From: Amanita rubescens
Taxonomy: Eukaryota > Basidiomycota > Agaricomycetes > Agaricales > Amanitaceae
Assembly (NCBI GenBank): GCA_015039365.1
Contig: WION01000094.1
Span: forward strand, 62,001 to 126,000
Direction: 5' to 3'
DNA: 64,000 nucleotides
The first letter of the stretch is position 1. Every line of letters begins with the position of its first letter. Position numbers and translations under genes: made by a program. Shown in pieces: positions 32,553 through 43,277 of the stretch. Under the pieces are notes generated by a model that saw only the letters and a list, made by a program, of their open reading frames with translations, did not search any database and was not told where the DNA came from.

Positions 32553-34075
32553 ATGGTAAGAGCCAAAAAGCAAAAAGTGGACAAGAGTCCCGAAAAGCCT
32601 CGACTGGGCGTTAAAAAAGACGCCCCACAGAAAGGCAAATGCAAAGCAAAAGAATCATCTTTCCCTAGGAGCTTCAAAATCATTGCCGGAACATACGAAA
32701 AGCTATTATACGGCCTGGACGTTCGCGTTTCCACACCCGACGACGAAGACAAGAAGCTCCAGTTTTCCATCAAACCCGTTTTTGCCTTCCCCGCGCACGT
32801 ATCGTGCGTAAAAGCCGTCGCTGCGTCGCCTCAGGGTGGAAAATGGCTCGCCACGGGTAGCGCAGATGAGATTATCAAAGTCTGGGATCTACGACGACGA
32901 AAAGAAGTAGGAGGACTGATGCACCACCAGGGTACGACGCCGTGCGTTTAATTTCTACAGTGCGTTGATCCCTTACTAGGCTCCATAACCCACCTAAGCT
33001 TCCCCTCCCGTTCGCACCTCCTCTCCGCTTCCGAAGACGGCACGCTATGTCTTTTCCACGCACGAGACTGGAGCGTTCTACGCGCCATGAAAGGCCACAA
33101 AGCGCGCATAAACTCTGTCGCTGTACACCCTTCTGGTAAACTCGCCTTGAGCGTAGGCAAAGACAGGACCCTCCGCATGTGGGATCTCATGCGGGGTAAA
33201 GGCGTTGCCAGCACGAAATTGGGAAAAGGTGCGTGGCCGTTGCCCCGCATAAGCATATACTAACTTGTTCACAGAAGGAGAAGCCGTCAGATGGTCAACG
33301 GACGGCTCGAAATTCGTCGTTCAATCCGGTTCGACGATGGACATTTACGACACCGTACGCTTCCACGCCCTAGCATAACACTTCTTTCCTCATACTAGCC
33401 TTCACCATAGGCAATGACTCTCCTCCACAATATCACCCACCCTTCCAGACTACACGACGTCAAATTCGCCTCGCGCCCACCATCATTTTCAGGGAGAGAA
33501 GGAGGAGGGGAAGGAGGAGACCTCCTCCTCGCAGGCGCCGAAGACAAAAAACTAACAGTGTACCAAGTTTATCCAGATCCTCAAACTCCACCTCGGGTTA
33601 TCGCAGAACTAATCGGGCACGAGAGAAGGTACGCTCGCTTTCTAAAAAAAACAATGTGTGTGCTAACGGATCATTAAGAGTAAAAGCGGTACAAACGATC
33701 GCAATCCAACCCTCTAATTTGGGTTCACAACAACAACCGAGGAGGCCGGTTGTTATTATCGCGTGCACGGCTTCTTCGGATGGAAAAATCAGGTTGTTCG
33801 ATTTGGCTTCGATTCCAGAGGTTGTACGAGAAAACGACGAGGGACCGGTGCAGATTGATCCTGTGGCGGAGTATGATACCAAGGGTACGAGGTTGACGTG
33901 TATTGCCGTTGCGGATGGGGATAATGAGGGCGAGGGAGGGGAAGGGCAGGGGTTGAAGGCGGTGGTTGGGAAGCGGAAACGTGAGGATGAAGGGGAGGAT
34001 GACGCTGGAAGTGAAGGTGAGGATGAGGAATGGGGAGGTTTGGGTGACGATGAAGATGGAAATGAATCCGAGTAA
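32553..34075 (+). CDS. MAK11: WD40 ribosome-assembly protein MAK11 / PAK1IP1-like
   Basis: Start MVRAKKQKVDKSPEKPR at 32553, a Lys-rich nuclear-type N-terminus, then SFKIIAGTYEKLLYGLDVR, which is characteristic of Mak11/PAK1IP1. WD repeats follow: VKAVAASPQGGKWLATGSAD with IKVWDLR, ITHLSFPSRSHLLSASEDG, MKGHKARINSVAVHPSGKLA with TLRMWDLMRG (about 33090-33200), VRWSTDGSKFVVQSGS, and CTASSDGKIRLFDLA. Four introns of about 50 nt. The acidic tail (DDEDGNESE) ends at 34075. Known role of the family: 60S ribosomal subunit assembly in the nucleolus, loading Rlp24. Intact. Confidence 0.83.
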
Positions 34076-34235
34076 AAGTAAGGACGTCCCTCCGAAGGTT
34101 GCCCTATTACGGCCGTGTTTTACTACTTGCATTGGCGCATAGCGTCGCATTCAACAACATCAAATAGCGCTAGCTGTCACTCTCACGGTGTGACGGACTT
34201 TGCTTGACTAGCGCCGATCTACGTCATCGGACAAC

Positions 34236-34991
34236 ATGATTCCACTTCCTCCACAAGCTGGTACTATCCCCCTTCCCCCTGCTCCTCAAGACCCACCTGT
34301 GTTGGCAGATATTGTACATGCCAAATACTACGAAAGGAGTGTTGAGGTGGGAAATGGTGAGTTTGTTTCCTTGTTCTTTGATTCTGAGTCTGACTGATGA
34401 CTCCAGCACTACATGCACCCAATATCACCCCTGATGATGCAGCCAGGGCTGATATCTATAAAACACAAGTAGTTCTTGCTCACTCAGCTGGCAGTATGTT
34501 CTTGCACTATTCTGAAACAGTTGATGTCTGATTGTTGTTTGAGATACTGCACTGCCATGGTTTTTACCAGCATTAAATGCAGCGCTAAATGCAGCATTGA
34601 CTGAACACCTTACCCCAATCAAAGTTACTCTTGCAAAGGTTAGTGCACTGCACAATCCATGATCAGACAGCTTGATATGTGTAGATGCAAAATATGCACC
34701 TTCATCATGGTCAATCCTGCCCTTTTGACATTGTACCCTTCCCAGATGGCTCCATGCCAAATGCTCCACCAGTTAGTTTTCTTGAAATCATTCTAACCCC
34801 TGCATACTTATCTATATTGGAAGCATAACTTGCCACCATTGACCAGTCTGGCAGTGATCACTCAGGGCCTGAATCCTGGTCAGCTTGATGCTTATTGTGA
34901 TGGGTATGTTGGTGTGGGTCACAGCTTAGTGGGAGTGGCAAGGCAGATTGCTATTGCAAAGGCAATTGGGTGTACACTGGTTACTCCTTAG
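34236..34991 (+). CDS. Small hypothetical protein, Pro-rich start
   Basis: ATG 34236 begins MIPLPPQAGTIPLPPAPQDP. A plausible five-exon model continues VLADIVHAKYYERSVEVGN, ALHAPNITPDDAARADIYKT, ALNAALNAALTEHL, NMHLHHGQSCPFDIVPFPDG, and LPPLTSLAVITQGLNPGQLD ending at TAG 34991. About 185 aa. I do not recognise a domain. The style (PLPP, DIYKTQ, LPPLTS, then a GYxxG turn) recalls small multicopy proteins in mushroom genomes, but I cannot name a family. Codons here use more CA/TG-rich, AT-leaning triplets than neighbours. One donor (near 34494) is weak. Confidence 0.5.
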
Positions 34992-35248
34992 TAGTCTATG
35001 TGAGGCTGCAAATATATTTGGACCAATCTGGCTAGAATGTTGAACAAACACCCTCATCATCAGTGGACCACTTGTGCTTTCTTTGCAGTGAGAGTTATGA
35101 ACACCCTTATCTGAGTGTCTAGTTGCAGCCATGTCTCAGTTTTCAGTGGGAGATCTAGCAGCCACGGATCAGGATGAAAAGATGATAGGAGTCTGATCCG
35201 TCTCAGCTTCGATTATCAGTGCAGATTTAAGTAAATATGTTCTCTCAA

Positions 35249-38230
35249 CTACATAAAATCTATCGCCCTCTTGCGGCCTTTAGTATTGCCCAGGGCACCA
35301 GCCAATTCAGAGGTAGCAACCTCCGTCGCGGTTGTGACTATTTTGTTCGCATCGTCCTCTGCAGGTCGTTGAGGAATCTCCGTCGCTGATGTTTCCCACA
35401 TCGCTTCCTCATTACCATCTTTTCTCCGTTCCTTATCCTTCCGCTTCTTCTTCGGCCGCTCCTTGTCCCTGTCCTTATCTTTACTAGGTTTCGACGCCAA
35501 CGTCAACCCGCTCCCTTCCTCTTCCATCTCAAACGACACAAGAACCTGGTCTTTCTTCTTCCTTTCCTTCTTATCTTTCTTGCCCTTCTTCTCCTTTACA
35601 TCGCCTTCTCTCTTGTCCTTTTCCTTTTCCTTCCCCTTCCGATCGCGAGGTATAAACGTAGGCTTGAACGTACTGAGATCGATCGGTCCTTGATCTTCAG
35701 GGAAGAACTTGGCAGTGACATCCGGCGCATCAGCCGTTTGACCATTCACCCCTTCCCTGGCGTCTTCTTCACCACTCTCGTTGCCACCATTACCGTCATC
35801 CTCGTCATCCTCGTCATTTGCAAAGATCGCCTTGAAGATGTCGATTGATGGCCGCTGGTATGTCAATGTGTCGGCTCCCTGAGTCTCGTCTTCTCCCAAA
35901 CCAATGTTGTCCAAGTCCCGCTTGACTGGCACGCTTGACGGTTCGTCCTGAGCCGGAGGGACGGTGACTCCTGCTTGTTCTTGCCAACTTGGCGTACTGG
36001 TGGCACCGGTATCAACATTGGCACCTACATCTTTGCTCGAGTCCGTTTGCACCTCAGGTTCCTTCACGCCAAACCTCTTACACAACAACCGAGCAGGCTG
36101 CCATGCCTTTGCCTCTCTCGTCATCGGGCCGTACATTCCTAGTTTGGCAGCGTTCTGCTGCGGAGTCATCTTCTCATCTTCCCTCTTCTTTTCTTCAGCT
36201 TCCAGCTTCTCAAGTTGCTCAGTCGACGGTGTGTGTAACCCCTCCCGAACCTGCGGGCCTTGCTCAACAATAGCGGCGCTGGTAAACCGGCCAGCCATGG
36301 CGCCAGTCATGGGCTTAAATATAGCCGCGGCCTTCGCATAGTCCTCCAACTCTCTGTTAAACTCCTCGGTCCGTTGCTCCGGTAACGGTTTGAGCATTTG
36401 AGGGACTGACGAGGTCGGGTCCGCTTGAGAAAGCAGATAGGCAGGTGTACCGGTCGTGCTTTGTGGAGTCGGAGATAAAGGGCTGAAATCCCTTAAGGGC
36501 GGCTTGGGCGGTGTGCGGTTCTGTGCGCGGAATATGGATCTCGGCGGGTGCCATGGGTGCTTGTGGTCCTGCAAGACCCGTTGTGATATTTTGTATACGT
36601 TCCCGATCCTTCTGAGAAATATACTCAAACACCGATCGCGGAGTAGGAAGAAATGGGCGCTTCTCCCAGAAGCGAACCTCTCTAAGCGAAACTTAGCAAT
36701 GTGTTGAAATAGCTGATAGAATACTTACCTCTTCAGCAGAAATGCCTGTCTTCCATTTCTGATACGGCAAAGGCTCTGACTTTGTCGTTTGGGCTTGGAT
36801 GTTCTCCTTATTAGGGTCGCTATCCCAAACACGCTTCGGGTTAGACTTCCAGCCTGGTGGGACCTCAGGACCTGGAAACCATTCGTCCTCTTGTACCGCA
36901 TCTGCTATGACAAAGCCTGGCAGTACAGGTAAACCATTGTTAAACGTAGCATACGTCGTGGTACGCCTCTTGGAGGTATAAATATCTTGAAAAGCACAGA
37001 GAAGACCCATACGCACAGATTCAACGTTTGACTTCTTTTAGTTAAGACGACTGTATCGCTCTCTCGTTCCGCGATGTCATATGCGATCTTAGTCTTACTA
37101 GTATTGTGACTACCGTCGTAGACATCTATGTCGTCTTCATCAGCGTCGTTCAAAGCACCGAGCCCAAATCCAGCTAAGAATTTGTCAGGTGGATGCACTG
37201 GCTTGAACAGATGTAAACATACCAGATATGCTTGGACCACCGGTCTCTGTATTTGACCGGCCGAGACTTTCGCGCAAATTCAAGCCGGATTTATATCCAA
37301 TACCATGAAAATTGTCTTTCCTCTCGAAAGTTGGGACAGGAACGTCGCGCCGGGGATATTTATGTTTATTGGCTTCCTCTTCTTCTTCCGTAATAACGAT
37401 ATCAGCCAACTTCAACACTTTCCCTGTGACCGCCTGCATATCTTGCAGTTTGCGCATGCGATAAGATATTCGAGGACCAATGCCTTGACCCGGTTTCCAG
37501 CCCATTTTCTTCAAGACTTTGGCGCCCGCCGATTCCTTCGGCGGCGGAATCAATGCCTGTACCAGCGCACTTCGCACCGGGCTGCAGATGGTTTAGCGTG
37601 TCAGAGAAAAGAATATGAAAAAGAACACTGACTCGGCTTCATATTCTTCTGCTGCCTGACGTGCTAGCTTAGCCTCAGCGCCACCAGTTAGATCCATGGC
37701 ATCTGTCGTGTCAACAAATTCCATGCTATCCTTCTTTTCTTGAAGATCCTCTTCGTCCATGAAATCTTCCGGTCGTGAAACTTTTTTCTTGGCTCTGTCG
37801 CTCCTGGACGAAACGAAAGTCGAAGGTGTCCATCCTACGAATTTGAGCACCGGTTGAAACAGTCAATTCCGAAATAACTACCTTCTTTCGAACCAACAGT
37901 ATTGAAGTAGCCAGCGGAGAAACCTCCAGTGAATGCTCCGTGAAGGCGACGGCGTCCCTTTCTCATCTTTGACCTAGATACCCGAGCCATGAGCTAGGTT
38001 TAACCAGGAAGTATTTTCCTCTCACTTCTTGCTTCCATAGCGGAACAAATTCGCCAATGTCTTTGGACTTTTCAAGGGGCGGAAGAGGTGTCCCAATCTT
38101 CACGGAGTTGAATCAACAGAGCACTGAAAAATAGCATAAATTCACGCACAAGACAAAAGTTCTCGTTCGCCTTACGGCTGGATACGTCAACGCCGATGTC
38201 CGTTAACTTCTTCTTGAGACGACTGGTCAT
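35249..38230 (-). CDS. G-patch domain protein, GPATCH1-like splicing factor
   Basis: Start [18 protein letters not shown] at 38230. The N-terminus has the GPATCH1 (DUF1604) landmarks [20 protein letters not shown] and [20 protein letters not shown] then VGSKEGWTPSTF (about 37950-37830). The G-patch is [20 protein letters not shown] (about 37530-37470). Then come [18 protein letters not shown] (about 37170), [20 protein letters not shown], and a long Lys/Glu-rich disordered tail ending [13 protein letters not shown] at 35249. The G-patch of this family activates a DEAH helicase in the spliceosome. An intron before the RRRLHGAF exon requires the acceptor GTCAAAG rather than the nearer TATCTAG; otherwise the frame is lost. 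Intact by this reading. Confidence 0.82.
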
Positions 38231-38760
38231 AATGCATCTGGCAGCAAGTCACAAACGTTGAATGTTTATTTGACCATGTTACTCAGGACCTTTCGTTCCA
38301 AATACTGCCAGCCAGCGTCTCGTCAGTGTCACATCTCCGCGAACGTCTCCGATAGACTTGACGGAATGTTCTCACCGACGTGAACTTTTTGCGTTCGACT
38401 TACACGGAACCCACTACGCAATATTCTATTATAACTTGCATATGAGCACCCAATCGGAATTTTTACTTATGAACGCCTATGATCATCTTGGGTGCAAGGG
38501 TGTCGTGCTCAATCGGAGTTGACAATTCAACTGGCCACTTCAAGCTCTTCTCGTGGCTGGCCCATCGCTGGTCCAGAAACTCAATAATGCGATCATCTTT
38601 GCCTATCTTTATATCTGCTTCTCATAATAATATGAGTTGCAGCCGAATAAACTCCCTTATCTGGCACCAAAACTTCGCCGCATGTGGTTACGTCCCTTTT
38701 ATATAAGTATCGACGATCCAATGTTCCCTCCCCCTCTGCCCCATCGCTCCTCTTGCAAGT
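38231..38760. other. Divergent intergenic region, GPATCH1-like / permease array
   Basis: No gene is supported. Its last 107 bp and scattered earlier blocks (for example 38285-38320 and 38440-38470) resemble the region upstream of the second full permease (42205-42240, 42585-42615), showing that the permease duplication carried its promoter. Confidence 0.5.
38654..38760 (+). promoter_or_regulatory. Promoter of first YAT permease copy, conserved with 43171-43277
   Basis: CCCTTATCTGGCACCAAA, a TATA-like TTTTATATAAGTATCGAC and a pyrimidine-rich leader precede the ATG at 38761; the same series precedes the second full copy. TATA and leader spacing fit a core promoter. Confidence 0.55.
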
Positions 38761-41459
38761 ATGCTGGACGAAGAAAAGAAATTCAACATCACCGAAAAGT
38801 CAGTAGAAGATGGTGATCAAGTATATGGCTCCCGCATGGTCATTGACAGGTACAACTGGTACCTGACCTGTATGTTAGTCTCAGTGCTGGTTGCAGGCAG
38901 AACCTCGATGTGCGCGATCGCGTCCAGCGTCGCCTAAAGCAAAGACATATACAGATGTAAGTACTTTCTGCGATTTTTCCGGAATTGCATTTTGACCAGG
39001 TAATTAGGATTGCCGTATGTTGAGCTTACCCCCTGCCTATTTGTTGCTGACTGGAGGGTAGATTTCCGGTACTGTCGGAACAGGTCTGTTCCTTGGTTCA
39101 GGGGGAGCTGTGGCAGGCGCAGGTCCTCTAGGAGCCCTGCTAGCTTATCTTTTGGTGGGAACTTCCACTTATTCGTGAGTGGTCGGAAATGTCATCTCCA
39201 AGCTATCTCATGCTTTTGGAAGAACACTCTGTGCAGTGGGGGAGATGGCAACATGGGCACCCGTGTCAGGAACTTTCCCTCATTTCGGTAGGCATCATTC
39301 AGTGGGCTAAACGCGAATTTGATCCTCATAATCATAGCTGCCCGTTGGGTTGATCCCGCTTTTGGCTTTGCAGTTGGTTGGGTAAGCAGTTGCTGGGTGT
39401 TTCTAACTTATTCAACGGGGATCGCAGAACTATTACTACGCGGGCGCGTACGTGTTTAGATCATGGGAACTTTATATTTGTGTGAACAGTCTATCAGACT
39501 CTCAACACCGACAGAGATATCAGCTGCCGTTATCCTCTTGAGTTTCTGGGACAGTAATGTAGGTTCCCAGCTTACCCTTAATTTCCGTGTGACAACACCA
39601 GTCTCAGCCCAAGCATGTACCTGCATACACTATCGTGAGCCTTCAGGACGTTTCAATGCTCCGTTCACTAATAATTAATATGCAGATGTCTTTGGCGTAA
39701 AGCATGTGTCTTGATTTTTCTCATACAAGTTACCCTAAATGTCGTTCCAGGTGCTTTGGAGAAGGTGAAGCGGAATATTTTACCACAATAATTTAATGAT
39801 CGCCTATACGCGCACTAGCCGAGTTCTACTTCTCGTCGATTAAAAGTATGCATCATTTCCCTTGCGCCTATCCAACTCACAGCGCAATGTAGTCTGTCTG
39901 ATTATTGCCCTTCTACTGGCCGGATTGATTGTCGATCTTGGAGGGGGACCTAATCACGAGCGCATCGGTTTCAGGGTATGTCGACTTGTTCACGCCCTTA
40001 ACTCACCGCTAGATAATCTCCAGTACTGGAAACACCCAGGTCCTTTCAATCGTGCCGGTTTCGTGGAGAGCAATATCAACACAGACCGCTTTCTCGCATT
40101 TTTGTCCGTGATAGTCCTGGCCGCTTACTCGTACGGGGTATGGAGCTTGTCACCATGTGAGTAGGAATTTGTGTTTGTCAAGTCGATTCGTCCCAACTGG
40201 TGTAGTGCTGCATCAGAAACAGAAAATCCTCGCCGGAACATCGCCAAGGCCGTGAATCGAGTCTTCTACAGGATCGCAGTATTCTATGTAAGAATCCACG
40301 CGATCCCCAATCTCGACGCCATGCTGATCTACCAGCAGATCCTTGGCATCATAATGGTTGGAATGCTCGTCAGTCATGACAACCCAAATCTCCTACAGAG
40401 TACGTTGCATTAATCCATAAGATACATGCAATGATCTAATTGATGCATTGAAGCTAACGGAACAGCAGCTCAATCCCCATTTGTGATCGCTTTTAATGCC
40501 GCCGGTATTAAAGGTCGGTCATTTACCTGAGTTCCTGACAATCACCTTTTCAAAAATTCAGTTTTCCCTCATATCATCAATGCCTGCATTTTCACGAGCG
40601 CCTTCTCCGCTGGAAACAGTTTCCTTTTTGCTGCTTCACGAATTCTATACGGCCTCGCTCTCCATGGACAAGCTCCAGGGATTTTCACGTACTGCACCAG
40701 GAATGGTCTTCCGATTGTTGCTATCTTATTTACTGTAAGTGCTCCAAGGTATGTATAAGGAGACAAATGCTCATTATCGTTATCCAGTCCTGCTTTTCAC
40801 TCTTGTCGTTCATGGGCATTAAAAGCGGCTCTGAAACAGTATTACAGTAACAATTTTTTAAAACCTCTAGAGTCGTTTGCTTAACAAGGTTGTAGCTGGC
40901 TAATCAGCTTTGGAGCAACTACTGGATTCATTGCATGGTTTTCAATGAATATAACATACTTATGCTGGGGTAAGTCTGTCTGAATATTGTCGACAGCATT
41001 CCCTTATTAGTAACGCATAGGACGGGGAATGTTAGCCCAAGGATTTGACCTCAAAAAGAATGCCTACTATAACCGCCTCCAACCATACATTGCTTACTGG
41101 GGTGCTTTCTGGAGCCTTTTATTCGTCCTCATCAACGGATTCGAAGTCTTTTTCAAATGGAATGTGTCGGATTTCCTGAGTGCCTGTGAGTATCAAGAGA
41201 TGACGTTCGTATTTTACTGAAAAGCCTCCTTAGATATCAACATTCCTATCTTCATTTCATTGTATCTGCTTCGGAAAATCTGGAAGCGTACATCAATCTG
41301 GAAGCCGGAGGAAATGGACCTCGTAACGGTGCGCTCATGATATGTTGATTCTATTTTTTTCTAACCTTGAGGTAGGGAATACCATCAATCGAAGAAACTG
41401 AAACGCCGGAGGAGCCTCCAAGAAACATCTGGGAGAGGATTGCTGACATCCTCTTTTAA
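38761..41459 (+). pseudogene. YAT-family amino acid permease, first tandem copy, probably inactivated
   Basis: Starts MLDEEKKFNITEKSVEDGDQ and keeps the family order: RRLKQRHIQM, a 7-nt microexon (39008-39014), ISGTVGTGLFLGSGG, TLCAVGEMATWAPVSGTFPH, ARWVDPAFGFAVGWNYYY, VDLGGGPNHERIGFR, SETENPRRNIAKA, HIINACIFTSAFSAGNSF, a last exon ending at 41459. Compared with the second full copy it has two lesions. Near 39680-39690 about 27 nt coding VLCLAICSI are missing and the frame no longer joins. At about 40131-40140 one base is missing in the codons for SYQGVELVAM, shifting the frame to a stop. One intron also has a GC donor (near 39702). Either lesion alone would truncate the protein in mid-membrane. 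A sequencing error could explain the single base, not the deletion. Confidence 0.7.
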
Positions 41460-41660
41460 TTGTTTCACCGAATTTCATGTATATAATCTATGTATATGCA
41501 CATGTACGAAACAGTGCAGGCTGGAGTCAAACGTTAATCCTAAATACCACCAGCCGTCGCGGGCCCGGCGGGACAACCGGGAAATGACCGAGATTCTGTC
41601 ACGTCCCCGTCCGGATCCGACAACCCATCGACATCCCTGTTGACGTCCTGGATTGTCCTA

Positions 41661-42046
41661 GGATTTGACCTCAAACAGAATCCTTACCACAACCGCTTGC
41701 CGACATACACGGCTTACCGGGGTGCTTTCTGGGCCCTATTATTCATCCTCATTAACGGATTCAAAGTCTTCTTTAAATGGGATGTCTCCGATTTCCTGAC
41801 TGCCCCAGTGATGGATGCTCATATTTTACTGACCAGCGTGAGTCGTTAGATATCAACACTCTTATCTGTATTTATTCCGGAAAACCTGGGAGCGTACGTC
41901 TGTCTGGAAGTGACTCTGGATCTCGTAACGGTGCGTTAATAATAGGATGTTTCTAAGGTTGCGATAGGGAATATCATCATTCGAAGAAACTGAATCGCCA
42001 GAAGAGCCTCCGAGAAACGAGGACCGCCGCCTGATATCATCTTCTA
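41661..42046 (+). pseudogene. 3' remnant of a third YAT permease copy
   Basis: 41661 on reads GFDLKQNPYHNRLPTYTAY and FILINGFKVFFKWDVSDFL, matching the penultimate exons of both full copies, then a degraded last part (similar to 41290-41450) with internal stops. Only the last few hundred bases survive, without start or membrane core. It lies between the two full copies, as expected for an unequal crossover or deletion remnant. The remaining stretch 42047-43170 has no gene; parts resemble the region upstream of the first copy. Confidence 0.8.
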
Positions 42047-43170
42047 AGGCACGTTATTTCCAATATCGGTGGTGGTTCCACTCCTAGGACGCCATATTAC
42101 TATTTTTCAGTGCAAATGGAGTGGTAGTGTTTCGTAAAGTACTATTATATCCGGAATGATAATCTAATCAACTCACCCCTGCACATGCGGTGCCAACCCA
42201 GCTATGTTGTTCAAGACCTTGAGTTCCAAATATTGCCGTTATCATATGATTATGTCACGCTTGACTGTGCCAAGGTGTAGTCTATTTTTTTCGCGACTGC
42301 TGCTAACTGCTGTGCTTCTGTTACGTCTTGGACGGGACAACCGGGAAGTAAGTAACCTATCTCCGACCATCTGTAGCATTGCAAGAACCCGTATCCGCGC
42401 TGTCACCCTTGATCTATGTAATGATGGAGCGGACCATCCTGTCACCGCCAAAGCTGTCTCCTCGTGCCATCAATGCAGGCACGTCCACGTCGCCAACGTC
42501 TCACCTTGAGCCTTGCTCCGAGATTTACACGTGGTCAAGATTTCCATTGCTCCGCAATAGCTGTATATGTAGGTTGGGCTCACATGGGCGCCCAACTGGA
42601 AATTTTACTTATATTAAACCTTCTATGGCAGCGCTCATGCTATTCTATGTACTACTAGAGGAGGAGTTGTACCTTGACGGGAACTACTTTAGGTATGACG
42701 TGTCCATGTCACCCATCTAGCGGATAACAGCCTAACGACAAAACAGTAGTCTACTAGCTACCAATATCATAGATATCATTTCAGAACATTTTCTTCATTG
42801 TCCATGGTTAGAGTCGTCACCTCGAACAACAGTAGCGCAAAAGGACTAGTGATTGGTACGAAACGTTATTCATATGCGGAAGGAACGTAATGGGTGATGG
42901 TGTGCTAAAATATGCTGTGAAGAATCTAACGACATACTCATCTTTCGAAGTGGCTACCATGATCAGGAAATGGAATAAACCCTTATGGAAACTACGATCT
43001 GGATTCCGAATCGCCACTCTTGTGGCTACTACACTGACACCATGTGGAATCCGGGCTTCAGCACTCAGTCGAACGACTCAATAAGACTGATACGATCACC
43101 TTCACCCCTGGCTCTATAATTGAATTTGCTCACACGAACTTGAATTGATAGTCACTATAACTCCCTTTAC

Positions 43171-43277
43171 CCTTATCTGGCACCAAAGGTTCGTCACATG
43201 CAGCTGTTTCCCTTTTATATTAAGTATCGACAATATAATGCTTCCTCCCTCTCTGTTCCATCGCTTCCCTTGCAAGC
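43171..43277 (+). promoter_or_regulatory. Promoter of second full YAT permease, conserved with 38654-38760
   Basis: The same CCCTTATCTGGCACCAAA block, TTTTATATTAAGTATCGAC and pyrimidine-rich leader as before the first copy, ending directly at the ATG. Confidence 0.55.

Noticed and set aside
33960..34070. GA-rich run as a simple-sequence repeat
   Set aside because: It codes the acidic tail of MAK11 and is not a regular repeat.
37940..38010. Apparent frameshift before [11 protein letters not shown] in the GPATCH1-like gene
   Set aside because: An acceptor eight bases downstream (GTCAAAG) restores the frame.
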